DNA of 56,000 nucleotides from Prorocentrum cordatum. Its lineage: Eukaryota; Sar; Dinophyceae; Prorocentrales; Prorocentraceae. The stretch's first letter is position 1, and each line of letters begins with the position of its first letter. Of the stretch, positions 19,560 to 30,230 are shown piece after piece. Where the stretch lies: contig CAUYUJ010017806.1 in assembly GCA_963575745.1 (NCBI GenBank), positions 64,001 to 120,000 of the forward strand. The letters are read 5' to 3'. A program made the position numbers and the translations under genes. The notes under the pieces were generated by a model. It made no database searches, was not told the origin of the DNA, and was given only the letters and a program-made list of their open reading frames with translations.

Positions 19560-19911
19560 GCCTTCTAGAGTTCTTCGGCATCGATGAGCTAGAGGATTTC
19601 CGGCGCGGGGTGCAGCTAGTTGGCCAACCTGGCCCGGGCGGACAATGTGGTGACCTGGAGTCGGTTTTTTCAAAGATTGTGAGATTTTTGAAATTCGTTT
19701 TGGGAATCCAGATTCTGCAGTCGATCATGGCGCGCTCGATGGTGCAATTCCCGAGGCTCTAGCTGCATTATTCGGATCAAAAGAGTAGGGGGAACAGACG
19801 TTCTGTGAAACCCGAAAAACGCATTTCTTCAGTTTTCAAGCTTATATTCACGAACTTTTTTCTCCTGTTATCTGGGAACTGATTTGGTCTCTGCAGAGCT
19901 CTGCGAGGGTC
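19560..19911 (+). mobile_element. TIR unit, third sub-type, right end next to LINE fragment D
   Basis: The left end GCCTTCTAGAGTTCTTCGG directly follows the hairpin half left by LINE B1. The right end GAGCTCTGCGAGGG is at 19898-19911. The interior (GATCATGGCGCGCTCGATGG, ATTCGGATCAAAAGA, GTGTTATCTGGRAACTGAT-like) matches 20694-21047 closely and differs from the 2360 and 13400 copies, so this is a sub-family. The TIRs are imperfect. Confidence 0.6.
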
Positions 19912-19917
19912 CCGGCC

Positions 19918-20583
19918 ATTCTTGACTATCTGGCCAAACCTAGAGTTTCGGTTGTACGTACGGAGGAGGAGGAGACGAAAGTTAATAATGATAGGATTGC
20001 GCGTCGTATTGCTCATAACTTTGAAAATGAGACTATCTTTGACTATGAGTCGGATAAGATTCCATTTGAAATACTGGGTGACAGCTTGTGTGTGGTCCAA
20101 TGGATAAGAGGGCACTGGAGGTGCACGAACATGGGCTATAACAACATCTTGGAGGCGGCACAGAACACTCTTGATGCTATAACGGACACCTGTTTGAGAA
20201 CTGCGTGTGCGGGGGCTGACCCAATCAAACATCTTTATAGGGAGGGTAACAGTTATGCTGATGAACTCACGTGGGCTTGCAGAGCTTGCCCACACACATC
20301 GAAGAGAAACGAGTATCTTGCCCCTTTATATACTTCGAAAGTTTTAGGATTGAGGGGTTACTTCGACGGAGGCACCTCGGATATTGGGGCTGGGGGAGGC
20401 TGGTGGCTGCAGGCTTTTGTAGAACATAAAAATGCTATACAGTGTCACGTGATTGCCGAGGAGGCGTTTGGCCTCGATAGGGAGTCAACCGTGACGGTCT
20501 GTGAGTTAACGGCCGCCTCGAAGCTAATTCACGCAATCTCGCAGATTGCGTCCGTTATAGATAGCGTCTCACACGCTCGGTAG
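19918..20583 (+). pseudogene. Permuted RNase H domain of LINE fragment D
   Basis: An uninterrupted frame of about 221 codons ends at a TAG. Motifs in order are ILGDSLCVVQW, YREGNSYADEL, YFDGGTSD..GGGWW and VTVCELTAA, and the ORF ends 25 residues after the Glu. This is the same circular permutation as LINEs A and B, here without the serine-repeat insert, so the spacing from the beta1 Asp to the Glu is only 46. It lacks a start and all upstream domains, so it is a dead remnant, but the domain itself is intact. Confidence 0.85.
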
Positions 20584-20662
20584 AGCCACTTGCGCCTGGT
20601 GGCCGCGGGGAGCACCGCTGCTTGCATGTGCTGGAGGACCCCACCGCAAAGCCCGCAAAAAA
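19918..20662 (+). mobile_element. LINE fragment D, strongly 5'-truncated, family A-like
   Basis: It starts within the coding region equivalent to about residue 1130 of LINE A ORF2 and ends CCGCAAAGCCCGCAAAAAA. The left flank is GCTCTGCGAGGGTCCCGGC. The right flank is CCTGGTTGACGG, then the rest of the hairpin, CCCAGT and the left TIR of the next unit. Removing the insert would leave one TIR unit, a hairpin, then another TIR unit. Confidence 0.85.
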
Positions 20663-20693
20663 CCTGGTTGACGGTTTACCGCCGGCTCCCAGT

Positions 20694-21047
20694 ACCTCGT
20701 GGAGCTCTTCGGCATCGATGAGCGAGGAATTCCGGCGCGGGGTGGAGCTAGTTGGCCGACCCGGCTCGGGCAGACAATGTGGTGACCTGGGGTCGCTTTT
20801 TCGGAGATTGTCAGAGATCTGAAATTCGTTTTGGGAATTCAGATTTTTATTTTATGCAGTGGATCATGGCGCGGTCGATGGTGCAATTCCCAAGGCTCTA
20901 GCTGCATTATTCGGATCAAAAGACTAGGGGGAACCGACGTTCTGTGAAACCCGAAAAAAACGTTTCTTCAGTTTAAATTTATATCAACGAACTGGCTTCT
21001 CGTGTTATCTGGAAACTGATCTGGTCTCACCAGAGCTCTACGAGGGT
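20694..21047 (+). mobile_element. 354-bp TIR unit following fragment D
   Basis: The left end is ACCTCGTGGAGCTCTT and the right end AGAGCTCTACGAGGGT, nearly reverse complements. It is followed by CCCGGCGTAACC, TGGTTGACGG and CTTACCGCCGG, a complete hairpin with one base lost from the left stem. The interior matches 19560-19911. Confidence 0.65.
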
Positions 21048-21084
21048 CCCGGCGTAACCTGGTTGACGGCTTACCGCCGGCTCC

Positions 21085-22330
21085 CAGTCTAATTTTCGGT
21101 GTCAACGTGATGTCGGTTGCTCCTGTTTCGATCGTGAAACTCTCTCTAGAGAGCTGTGCTGCCTGTAGGAGGAAGTTTCGATACTAATGCTCGGAGTAAA
21201 AATTTCCTTCCTCAAAATGAATGGTCAAATATCTTCAAATCTTCGCAACACCGATCCAAAGTTATCACATCTTCTTTTCTGGTCGGGTCGCCCAACTAGC
21301 TCGCCCCGCGCCGAGGTACGCGAAATACTGGGAACCGGCGATAAACCGTCAACCTGGTTACCGCCGGGAACCTCGTAGAGCTCTCTTCTTGCGCGGCGAT
21401 CCTCGGAACACATGAAGAAAGCTTCTCGAGCGAGAAACGAAAATTTCGAAAAAACACGTTTTTCTGTTTTTATCCAACGTCGGTTGCTCCAAGTGTTTTG
21501 ATAGTAATACTGCACTTATGGGCCTGAGAATTTGACTGGCAGACGCGGCATAACCCACTACTGGTGCGAAAAATCTGGTTTCTCAAAATGAATTGTCAAA
21601 TATCTTTCAAATCTTAGGAAAACCGACCCAAAGTTGTCACATTGTCTCTTCTCGTCGGGTCGACCAACTAGCTCCAGCCCGCGCCGGAATTCGTCTTAGC
21701 TCATGGATGCCGAAGAGCTCTACGAGGTATTCCGGGAGAGATCTGGGGGGCTCCCCTGGAGCGCTTCTAAAGGGCTGCCAGGCTCGCGTTCATGCGTCTG
21801 CACGCGTGCAGGCACGCGTGGACGCTGGCCGGAAGCGCTCCCGGAGGAGCGATCCCAGACGAGTGCTGCCGGGATTCTGGAGCGGCGACGATGGGCTGCT
21901 GGCATCACCACCGTCGCCCCTAATCAAAAACCATCTAGGTCTTAGAGAGCTCTCCGGGAATCGCCGGCCCCGGCTGGATGGACCAACTGGGATTCGGCGG
22001 TAAACCGTCAACCAGGTAACCGCCGGGAGCCTCGTAGAGCTCTTTTCTTGCGCGGCGCTACTCGAAACACACAGAAAAACCTCCCTCAAGCATGAAGAAG
22101 AAAGCTCGAACAATTCGTTTTTTTCCGGTTTTCATCCTTGGTTCCCTCAAGTGTTTTGATGGTAACATTGCATCCACGGACCTGAGAATTGGACTTGCAG
22201 ACGTGGCATGACCCACTACACGTGAGAAAAGAAAGGTTCCTCAAAATGAATTGTCAAATATTTTGAAATCTCAGCAAAACCTACCGAAGTCACCACATTC
22301 TCTCTTAAGGTCGGATCTGCCAACTAGCTC
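21085..22330 (-). repeat. TIR/hairpin repeat field, reverse polarity
   Basis: From about 21085 the modules run on the minus strand: a reversed CATATAAAC-type module, hairpins near 21330 and 21990 with GAGCTCTACGAG arms on the right, and GGTTATGCCGCG blocks near 21550 and 22200. A reverse-strand copy of the ~310-bp repeat lies at about 21735-21975. No gene is supported. Confidence 0.65.
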
Positions 22331-24510
22331 AAGCCTGCGCCCGAATTCCTCTCAGCTGCAGATGAGCTTGAAGAGCATCATGAGGCGCGATGATCTGAAG
22401 TATCTACACGCTTGGCTTGGGTCTATTATGAGCGCGGACGCCGCACATCTCGTCATATTCTGCTATGTTTAGGGTGATGGTTTTTGTTTCCTGGTTTGAA
22501 TTCGAGTGCAGATCAGCTTGAAAGCTCCCAGGCATTGAATGGGAAGATAATGATTATGTGCGCTATTTGAAAGTATCTAGATACCCACACTTAGTCTGCT
22601 ATTAGCGCTAGGGCTTAACACTGATTCGTATTCTGCTACTTCTAGTTTTTCTTGGTTTTCGTGCTGAAAATCTACAGAGCATGAGAGGCAATAGTGAAAT
22701 GTCCTGAGATCATCTGCTGTCAGCGCTCAGGCTGACAAGCGATTTGTTCTCTGCTAATTCTTTGAACGAGTTATGTGAACACAAATCATCATCATTTCGG
22801 AAAAATTCGGTCGCATACAAACATGTTTGCGGACCCAGCCCGAGTAGCAGACTGTGTTCAGAGCTTTGGATGCGAATGCCCCGAATGATTCTGGATCGCT
22901 TTCTGTGCGTACTAGCTCTGTAGCTCTGCTACAGCTCAAGTTCAGTACAGAACACCGACAGCGCCTATAAAGAGAACTTGAAGAAAACGAATACTTTTGC
23001 GAACTAGCTCGAGTAGCAGACCGAGTTCACCTCTCCATGCAGAAGCCAAACGCGCCTGCTGATACTGGATTGGTTCATGTGCGTACCAGCTGTAGCTCTT
23101 CTAAACCTTGAGTTAAGTACAGAAAGCCGACAGCACTTGTCAAACTGATTCGACGAATACGAATACTTTCGCGGACTAACTCGAGTAGCAGACCGAGCTC
23201 AGACCTCTCGATGCAATAGAGAAACGCGTCTGAATACTCGATTCGTTGATGTGCGTACCAGCTCTGTAGCTCTTATAAACCTTGAGTTAAGTACAGAAAA
23301 CCAACAGCACTTGTCAAAATGACTCGAAGAATACGAATAGTTTTGCGGACCTAGCTCGAGTAGCAGACCAGATTCAGACCTCTGGATGCAACAGACGAGC
23401 GCGGCTGATGATTCTGATTGGTTTCTGTTAGTATCAGGTCTATAGCTTTCCTAAATCTCGAGTTAAGTACTGAAAACCGCTAATCCGTGTCAGGATGGCT
23501 CGGAACACAGTCGGTTGCTGCAAGTCTTTTGATGGTAATGCTGCAGCTACGGACCTGAGAATTTCACTGGCAGACGCGGCATGACCCATTACACGTGAGA
23601 AAAATACCAGTTCTTAAAACGAACTTTCAAATTTTGCGCAAAGATAGAAAACCGACCCAAAGTTACCATATTGTCTCTTAACGTCGGGTCTGTCAACTAG
23701 CTCCACCTGCGCCCGAATTCTTCTTAGCTCATCTTGCCGAGGAGCTCTACGAGGTACTGGCGCAGGCGGTGAACCGTCAACCTGGTCACCGCCGGGAGCC
23801 TCGTAGAGCTCCTTGCACGTGAATCGATTACGTGTGAGTACCAGCTCTGTAGCTCTCCTTTCAGCTCGAGTTAAGTACGGAAAACCGACAGCATCTGTCA
23901 AGATGATTCGAAAGAGCCGATCCGCTGGAGTGCTTTCTGACAGTAGTAGGTACCCGATCGAGCTGAGATTAAGACGGCGAGCGGGAATAATATCGAGTAT
24001 CACGGGAAAAAAGTACTAGAGCTCTAACGACTTGTTGAATTTCGAGAACATAACTGGGATCCGGTGGTAAACCGTCAACCAGGTGACCGCAGAAGCCTCG
24101 CAGAGCTCTCTTCTCGCGCGGCGCTGGTCGGAACACATGAAAGAAGCTTTCTTAAGGATGAGCCAAGAAACTAGAACAAATACATTCTTCAGTTTTTTCC
24201 CAAAGTCGGTTCCCGCAAGTGTTTTGATAGTAATATTGCAGCGGCGGACCTGAGAGTTGCACTGGCAGACGCGGCATAACCCACTACAGGTTAGAAAAAT
24301 CTGGTTTCTCAAAATGAATTGTCGAATATCTTTCGAACTGGGAGCCGGCGGCAAACCGTCAACCATGGTTACCGCCGTAGAGCTTCCTCGTGCCATGCGG
24401 GCGCGGCAATCTCGCATTGCGCGCGCGAAGGCGCGGTCTCATGGAGGAGGACGTGGAGAGAAGAAGAGGGAGGAGAAGGCATATCTGGGAAAAAATAATA
24501 GAGTACGAAT
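22331..24510. repeat. ~175-bp satellite array 1 and flanking repeats
   Basis: From about 22780 the unit AGCAGACCGAGTTCAG, GCGCCTGATGATT, CAGCTCTGTAGCTC, AGCTCGAGTTAAGTA recurs about every 170 bp (near 22840, 23010, 23185 and 23355). A block starting AGCCGATCCGC lies at 23914-24030. Minus-polarity hairpins lie near 23770, 24070 and 24345. 22331-22780 is diverged sequence with no recognisable gene. Confidence 0.65.
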
Positions 24511-24513
24511 ACT

Positions 24514-24870
24514 ACCTGGTAGAGCTCTTCGGCATCGATGAGCTAGAGGAATGCCGGCGCGGGGTGGAGCTAGTTGGCCCGCCCGGGCCGGGCGGACAAA
24601 GTGATGACTTTTGGTCGGTTTTCCTCAGATTCGAAAGATATTTGTCCGTTTATTTTGAGACATCAGATTTTTGCGCTAAGCATACGCAGATGAGCTTTAT
24701 TCTCAGAGCAGCTCAGCTCTCTCGATGGAGTTTTGCTATGGGTTCACTTCCGGGAACCGACCTCGTATTGACATCGAAAAATGCAAGAAGACAAATGTTT
24801 AGAAAATATTTTTCGAAGTTCTCTGCTTCGATTCTCAGCACTCTAGTGCGTGCAATTAGCTCTACGAGGT
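24514..24870 (+). mobile_element. TIR unit, plus polarity, isolated among minus copies
   Basis: The left end ACCTGGTAGAGCTCTT and right end TAGCTCTACGAGGT are near reverse complements. The length is 357 bp. It is followed by a TGA/TCA-type hairpin (stem CGGTGA, partner TCACCG). The interior includes the CATATAAAC-like and GGAACCGACCTCG module, so it belongs to the TGA/TCA sub-type. Confidence 0.6.
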
Positions 24871-24939
24871 TCCCGTCGGTGACCAGGTTGACGGTTCACC
24901 GCCGGCGCCAGTTTTCTGGTTCGAACCCTGAAAGCGTGA

Positions 24940-26060
24940 CGAGTTCGGGGCATCGGAATACGTGAAACTAGCGTGTTTGATAAATTCCTTGCGATTCTGT
25001 GCCAGACAGCTCTGTAGCTCCTCTGCTGCTCTTACCCCCGACAACGTTACCATCGTCTTTTTAAAATTTAGCAGTGTACAATTAGTTTTTTCTGGCCCAG
25101 CTTTGGTAGCAGACCGAATTCAGGCGTCTAGATACTTCAGACAAGTGCTTCTTATCATTTCCCTTCGATTCATGTGACAAACAGCTCTGTAGCTCATCTC
25201 CAGCTCGAGCTAAGTCAAGAAAACCATCAACATCTCTAAAACGTTAGCAGCGTACGAATAGATGTTCGAGACGAGCTCTGAAAGCAGGTCGAGTTCAGGC
25301 GTCTAGATCTTTAGACTCGCGCGCCTGATGATTTCTTTCCGAAGTATGTGCCAATTATCTCTGTAGCGTCTGCAGCTCGGTTTAACTCAAGAAAGCCACA
25401 TTTTTTTTCATTTTTCATAATAGCAGAGTAGGAATAGTTTTTTCGCACCGAGCTATGATAGCATACCGAATTCAGGCGTCTAGATACTTCAGACTAGCGC
25501 GTCTGACGATTTCGTTCCGATTGCCCCGCCAAAGACCTCTGTAGCTCATCTGCAGCTCGAGTTAGTCAAGAAACTCATCATCAGCTCTAAAAGAAAATAG
25601 TAGAGTACGAATAGCTTCGCGGACCTAGCTCTGGCAGCAGACCGAGTCCAGACCTCTAGATGCTTGAGACGACCGCGCCTGATGATTCTGGATCGATTGG
25701 GTGTGCATACCAGCTCTGTAGCGCTTCTACAGCTCGAGTTAACTCCAGAGAACCGAGAGCACCTGTCGAGATGACACTGAACAGCCGATCCCGCCGGAGT
25801 GCTTTTTAGCAGTAATAGGTACCCGATCGAACTGATACTAAGATGGCGAGCGGGACTGCGATCGAAGATGGGGGGCAAACATACTAGAGCTCTCACGAAT
25901 GTTCAAATTCTGAGAAATCGAATTTAAACCGAGCACAAGTATGCAAAACTTCCGTCGAGATTTTTTCGCCAACTAGCCCCCCAGCGCGCTGGAATTATTC
26001 TTCTAGCTTCGCCGCTAACGCTCTCAGGGGAGCTCTCCGAGTGATCTTAGCGAAACCGAC
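24940..26060. repeat. ~175-bp satellite array 2 with terminal block
   Basis: Satellite units are centred near 25100, 25285, 25465 and 25635. They are followed by the AGCCGATCCCGCCGG block at 25782 and a GCGAGCGGGA segment. No gene is supported. Confidence 0.65.
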
Positions 26061-26660
26061 CCCAAGACATCACATTCTCTCTTTAGGTCGGGTCTGCCAA
26101 CTAGCTCTTCCCTGCGCCCGAATACCTCTTAGCTCATCTTGCCGAAGAGCTCTACGAGGTATTTTCAACCGAGCAAAAGTCACCACTTGGTAGCGTCCAA
26201 AACCCGGAGAGCGAAAAGGGAGCTCTTCTGAAGCGCTTCTGAAGCGCTGCCAGGCACGATTCCACGCGCGCCTGCACGCGCGAAGGCGCGCGTGGACGCA
26301 TGCCGGAAGCGCCCCCGGACCAGCTGCCGGGACAAACAGGTTTCTGCGGGGATGCTGGAGCGCCGTGGAGGAGCTGCTGGCAGGCGCCACCACCGCCAGG
26401 CTTCTTATACAAAACCCTATAGCTCTCAGAGAGCTCTCCGGGAAAAAAGTCCGTCGATATTTTTCTCGCCAACTGGGGGCCGGCGGTGAACCGTCAACCT
26501 TGGTTACCGCAGGGAACTCGTAGAGCTTCCTCGTGCAATGCGGGCGCGGCCATCTCTCATTGCGCGAGCGAGGGTGCGGTCTCACGGAGGAGGACGTGGA
26601 AGAGAAGGAGGAGCGAGGGAAAAGCACCTCTAGAAAGAAATGATAAACATACCAGACCGA
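26060..26660 (-). repeat. Minus-polarity repeats: ~310-bp repeat copy and hairpin
   Basis: 26190-26450 is a reverse-strand copy of the ~310-bp repeat (AGCGCTTCTGAAGCGCTGCC, GGACGCATGCCGGAAGCG). A hairpin near 26470-26510 (CGGTGAACCGTCAACC, then GGTTACCGC) is followed by CTCGTAGAGC and a TTCCTCGTGCAATGCGGG module. That module and the hairpin show the empty target site corresponding to LINE fragment E. Confidence 0.65.
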
Positions 26661-27745
26661 GTTCAGGCGTCTGGACACTTTATCACCATCTCTAGAAAAT
26701 TAACAGAGTACGAATATATTTTCGCCCCCAGCGCTGATAGTAGACTGAGTTCAGGCCTCTAGATAGTTCGAACTAGCGTGTCTGCTTATTTCCTTCCCAT
26801 TGCTGTGCCGAACAGCTGTGTAGCTCATCTGCAGCTCGAGTTATTTCAAGAAAAGCATCACCATCTCGATATAAAAAAGCGTACGGATAGTTTCTCGGTC
26901 CCAGCGCTCATAGCAGACCGAGATCAGGCGTCTAGATACTGCAGACTATCGCGCCTGATGGGTTTCTCCTCATTGCTGTGCCGAACAGCTCTGTAGCCCA
27001 TCTGCAACTCGGGTTAAGTCAAGAAAACCATCACCATTTCGAAAAACATCAGCAGAGTACGATTAGTTTTTTTGTCCCAGCGTTGATAGCAGACCGAGAT
27101 CGGGCGTCTAGATTCTTTCAACTAGCGCGCCTGATGATTATTTTCCGATGCCTGTGTTCTGTAGCTAATCTGCAGCTCGAGTTAAGTCAAGAAAACCGTC
27201 ACCATCCCCAAAAATAGCAGAGTACGAATACTTGTGTGACTCCAGCGCTGAAAGCAGACTGATCTCAGGCGTCTAGAGACGTCAGACTGTCGCGCATGAT
27301 GATTTCCGTCCGCTTGATGTGTCAGAGAGCTCTGTAGCTCATCTGCAGCTCGAGTAAAGTGTAGAAACACATCATCATCTCCAACAAATTAGTAGAGTAC
27401 GAATAGTTTCGCGGACCTAGCTCAAGTAGCAGACCGAGTCCAGACCTCTGGATGCTTACGACGAACGCGCCTGATCATTCTGGATCGATTAGGTGTGCAC
27501 ACCGGCTCTGTAGCGCTCCTGAAGCTCGAGTTAAGTACAGAAAACTGACAGCACATGTCACGATGACACAGAACAGCCGATCCCGCCCCAGTGCTTGTTG
27601 GCAGTGATAGGTACCCGATTGACCTGATATTAAGACGGCGAGCGGGAATATTATCAAATATGAGGAGAAAAATACCAAAGCTCGAACGAAATTTTGAATT
27701 TCGAGAAATCGAATTTAAACAGGCCAAGAAAGACAAACCTTCCGT
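26660..27745. repeat. ~175-bp satellite array 3 with terminal block
   Basis: Units lie near 26735, 26910, 27085, 27250 and 27425, with a partial one at 26665. The closing block AGCCGATCCCGCC begins at 27575. The GAGTACGAATAGTTT element precedes most units. It is non-coding. Confidence 0.7.
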
Positions 27746-27792
27746 CGAGATTTGTTGCCAACTGGTAGCCGGCGGTAAACCGTCAACCTTGG

Positions 27793-28572
27793 TTTTTTGC
27801 TTTGCGCAGAGGCACAGGTCTGAGTTCAGGCCCGCTCGAGTCACAGCTCAACGCAGATGGGGCGAAACAGGCCAAGCGCCTGAAGGACTGCCGCCACACC
27901 TTTCAGGAGGTGCTTTGCAGCAAGAAGTTCAGTCTGGGTCACTGCACACGAGGGCGGAAGACGAAAGGCTTCCGAGGCAACACTGCGCCACCAGAAACCG
28001 TTCGGAGAAGCGGAGCCATCCAGATGACTAAGATGAAAAGGAAGCGTTGGAATAATGTACAGATCGAGAACCGAGCCGCCGCCGCAATCTTCAGTGGAAC
28101 GGCCTCCATCAAAGAAGCCACTCACTCCGAGAAGGTTCGAAGCGTTCATGGTTGATAATGTAACAGGGGTGTTTGCCCACGCTGCCCCGAAACCAGCGCC
28201 GCCGACGTCGCGCCAGTGAGCAGGCAGGCAATGGCATGAGACTAAAATCAACCTACGAGTGCACACATACCTGTGCAAGATAACATTGCAAAATGTCTCT
28301 CACGAGCCCTGCAAGCGGGGAGCGAAGGAAAGCCAGCGGAAGAGCGGGGGAGCCCAAAGAGACAAAGCGAGCCCAGCGGTGAAAGCAGCACGGGGGAGAG
28401 AGGAGCGAGGTGGCGTTGATTTCCGGCTATGATCTGCAGATGGTGGCGTTGATTTCCGGCTTTGATCTTCGCTCTCTCCGTTCCCATCGAAGGAGTCGAC
28501 ACACTCTGTAGCAGCACTCATACAACTGTGGGGCAACACCGTGCGACCTGACGCCGTGCACGCAGGGTCGCT
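27793..28572 (-). mobile_element. LINE fragment E, minus strand, 5'-truncated
   Basis: Read on the minus strand it ends GCGCAAAGCAAAAAA, followed immediately by CCAAGGTTGACGG and TTTACCGCCGG, the usual target half. Its other end joins GCACGAGGAAGC, the module that in the empty site at 26520-26540 continues into the target arm. About 20 bases of the target arm are missing there. It is therefore the fifth insertion at the same target, in the opposite orientation. Confidence 0.75.
27841..28278 (-). pseudogene. Beta1/helix-A part of a permuted RNase H (LINE fragment E)
   Basis: A minus-strand frame of about 145 codons contains SGFFDGGRSTEDCGGG and AVTQTELLAAKHLLKG, matching the FDGG and ELTA motifs of the other LINEs, and ends about 25 residues after the Glu. 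The upstream GDS and final-helix Asp motifs are not recognisable. In their place the frame holds unrelated sequence, possibly an intervening stretch (a CAGGTATGTG site lies near 28270 on this strand). It is a diverged remnant of a third LINE lineage. Confidence 0.65.
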
Positions 28573-28679
28573 TCCTCGTGCAATGCGGGCGCGGCAATCT
28601 CGCATTGCGCGCGCGAGGGCGCGGTCTCATGGAGGAGGGCGTGGAGGGGAAGAAGGAGCGAAGGAAAAGCATCTCTGGA

Positions 28680-30230
28680 ACAAATAATAGACATCCCAGA
28701 CCGAGTTCAGGCGTCTGGACACTTTGAGCTAGCGCGCCTGTTGATTTCCTTCCGATTGCTGCGCCGAACAGAGCAAAGAAAACCATCACCGCCTCTAAAA
28801 AAAAATCGCAGAGTACGAATAGTTTTTTTCAGCCCCAGCGCTAATTTCAGACCGAGTTCAGGCGTCTAGATACTTCAAACTAGCACGCCTGATTATTTCC
28901 TTCCGATTAGCGTGCCAAACAGCTCTGTAGCTTATCTGCAGCTCGAGTTAAGTCAAGAAAACCCATATCTTCTTCAAAGCAATTAGCAGAGTACGAATAG
29001 TTCTTCACTCCAGCGCTGATAGCAGACCGAGTTCAGGCGTCTAGATACGTCAGACCTATCGCGCCTGATGATGTCCTTCCAATTGCTGTGCCGAATAGCC
29101 CTGTAGCTCATCTGCAACTCGTTTCAAGTCGAGAAAAGCATCACCATCTCGAGAAAATTGCAGCGCACGAGTAGTGTTTCAGCCCCAGCCCTGATAGTAG
29201 AGATCAGGCGTCTCGGTACGTTGAACTAGCGCGCCTGATGATTTCCTTCCGATTTCTGTGCTGAACAGCTTTGTTTCTGCAGCAAGTCAGTCAAGAAACC
29301 AGCGCCCTCTCCAAGAAATTAGCAGAGGACGAATAGTTGGCAGCCCCAGCGCTAATAGCAGACCGCTTTGAGGCGTCTAGTCGCGCCTGATGATTTCCTT
29401 CCAAATTCTGTGCCAAAGAGCTCTGGAACTGATCTGCAGCTCGAGTAAAGTCAAGAAAATCATCATCATCGTCACAAAAATAGGAGAGTACGAATAGCAG
29501 ACCGATGTCAAGCGTCACGTCTGATCATGTTCTTCCAATTGCCGTGCCAAACTCGATTCAAGTCGAGAAAAAGCATCACCACATCGAAAAATTAGCTGCG
29601 CACGAGTAGTGGTTCAACCCCAGCGCTGATGGCAAACCGGGATCAGGCGTCCAAGGATGTTGATGATGTTCTTCCGATTTTCGTGCGTAGCTCATCTGCA
29701 GCTGTGGTAAGACAAGGAAATCAGCACTATCTTCAAGCAGATTAGCAGAATACGAATAATTTGCAGCCCCAGCGCAGAAAGCAAACGCTCTGAGGTGTCT
29801 ATATGCGTCAGACCATCGCGTCTGATGATTTCCTTCCAATTGCTGTGCCAAAGAGCTCTGTAGCTGATCTGCATTTTGAGTAAAGTGAAGGCACTCATCG
29901 TCATCGTCTAGAAAATAGTAGAGTAGAAATAGTTTCGCGGACCTAGCTAGAGTGGCAGACCGAGTTCAGACCTAGATGCTAGAGACGAACGCGCCTAATG
30001 ATTCTGGGTTGACTAAGTGTGAATACCAGCTCTGTAGCGATCCTACAGCTCGGGTTAAATCAGGCAACCGACAGCACTTGTCAAGGTGACCCGAACAGCC
30101 GATCCCGCCATCCGATCGAGCTGAGATTGACTGCGAGCGGGAATGAGATCGAAGAGGGTAGAAAAATACTCGAGCTCTAACGAATGGTTCAATTTCGAGA
30201 AATCGAATTTTAACCGAGCAAGATGATGCA
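28680..30230. repeat. ~175-bp satellite array 4 with terminal block
   Basis: About nine units lie near 28690, 28845, 29020, 29195, 29355, 29490, 29630, 29780 and 29955. Several are shortened to 135-160 bp. The AGCCGATCCCGCC block follows at 30097. 28573-28680 repeats the TTCCTCGTGCAATGCGGG module seen at 26525 and 24380. No gene is supported. Confidence 0.7.

Noticed and set aside
25130-29970. CTGATGA in the satellite as a hammerhead ribozyme core
   Set aside because: No GAAA plus stem II at the proper distance and no closing stems I or III could be drawn.
22780-30090. Regularly spaced repeats as a CRISPR array
   Set aside because: The whole ~175-bp unit is repeated and degenerate. There are no short identical repeats with unique spacers, and the window is eukaryotic.
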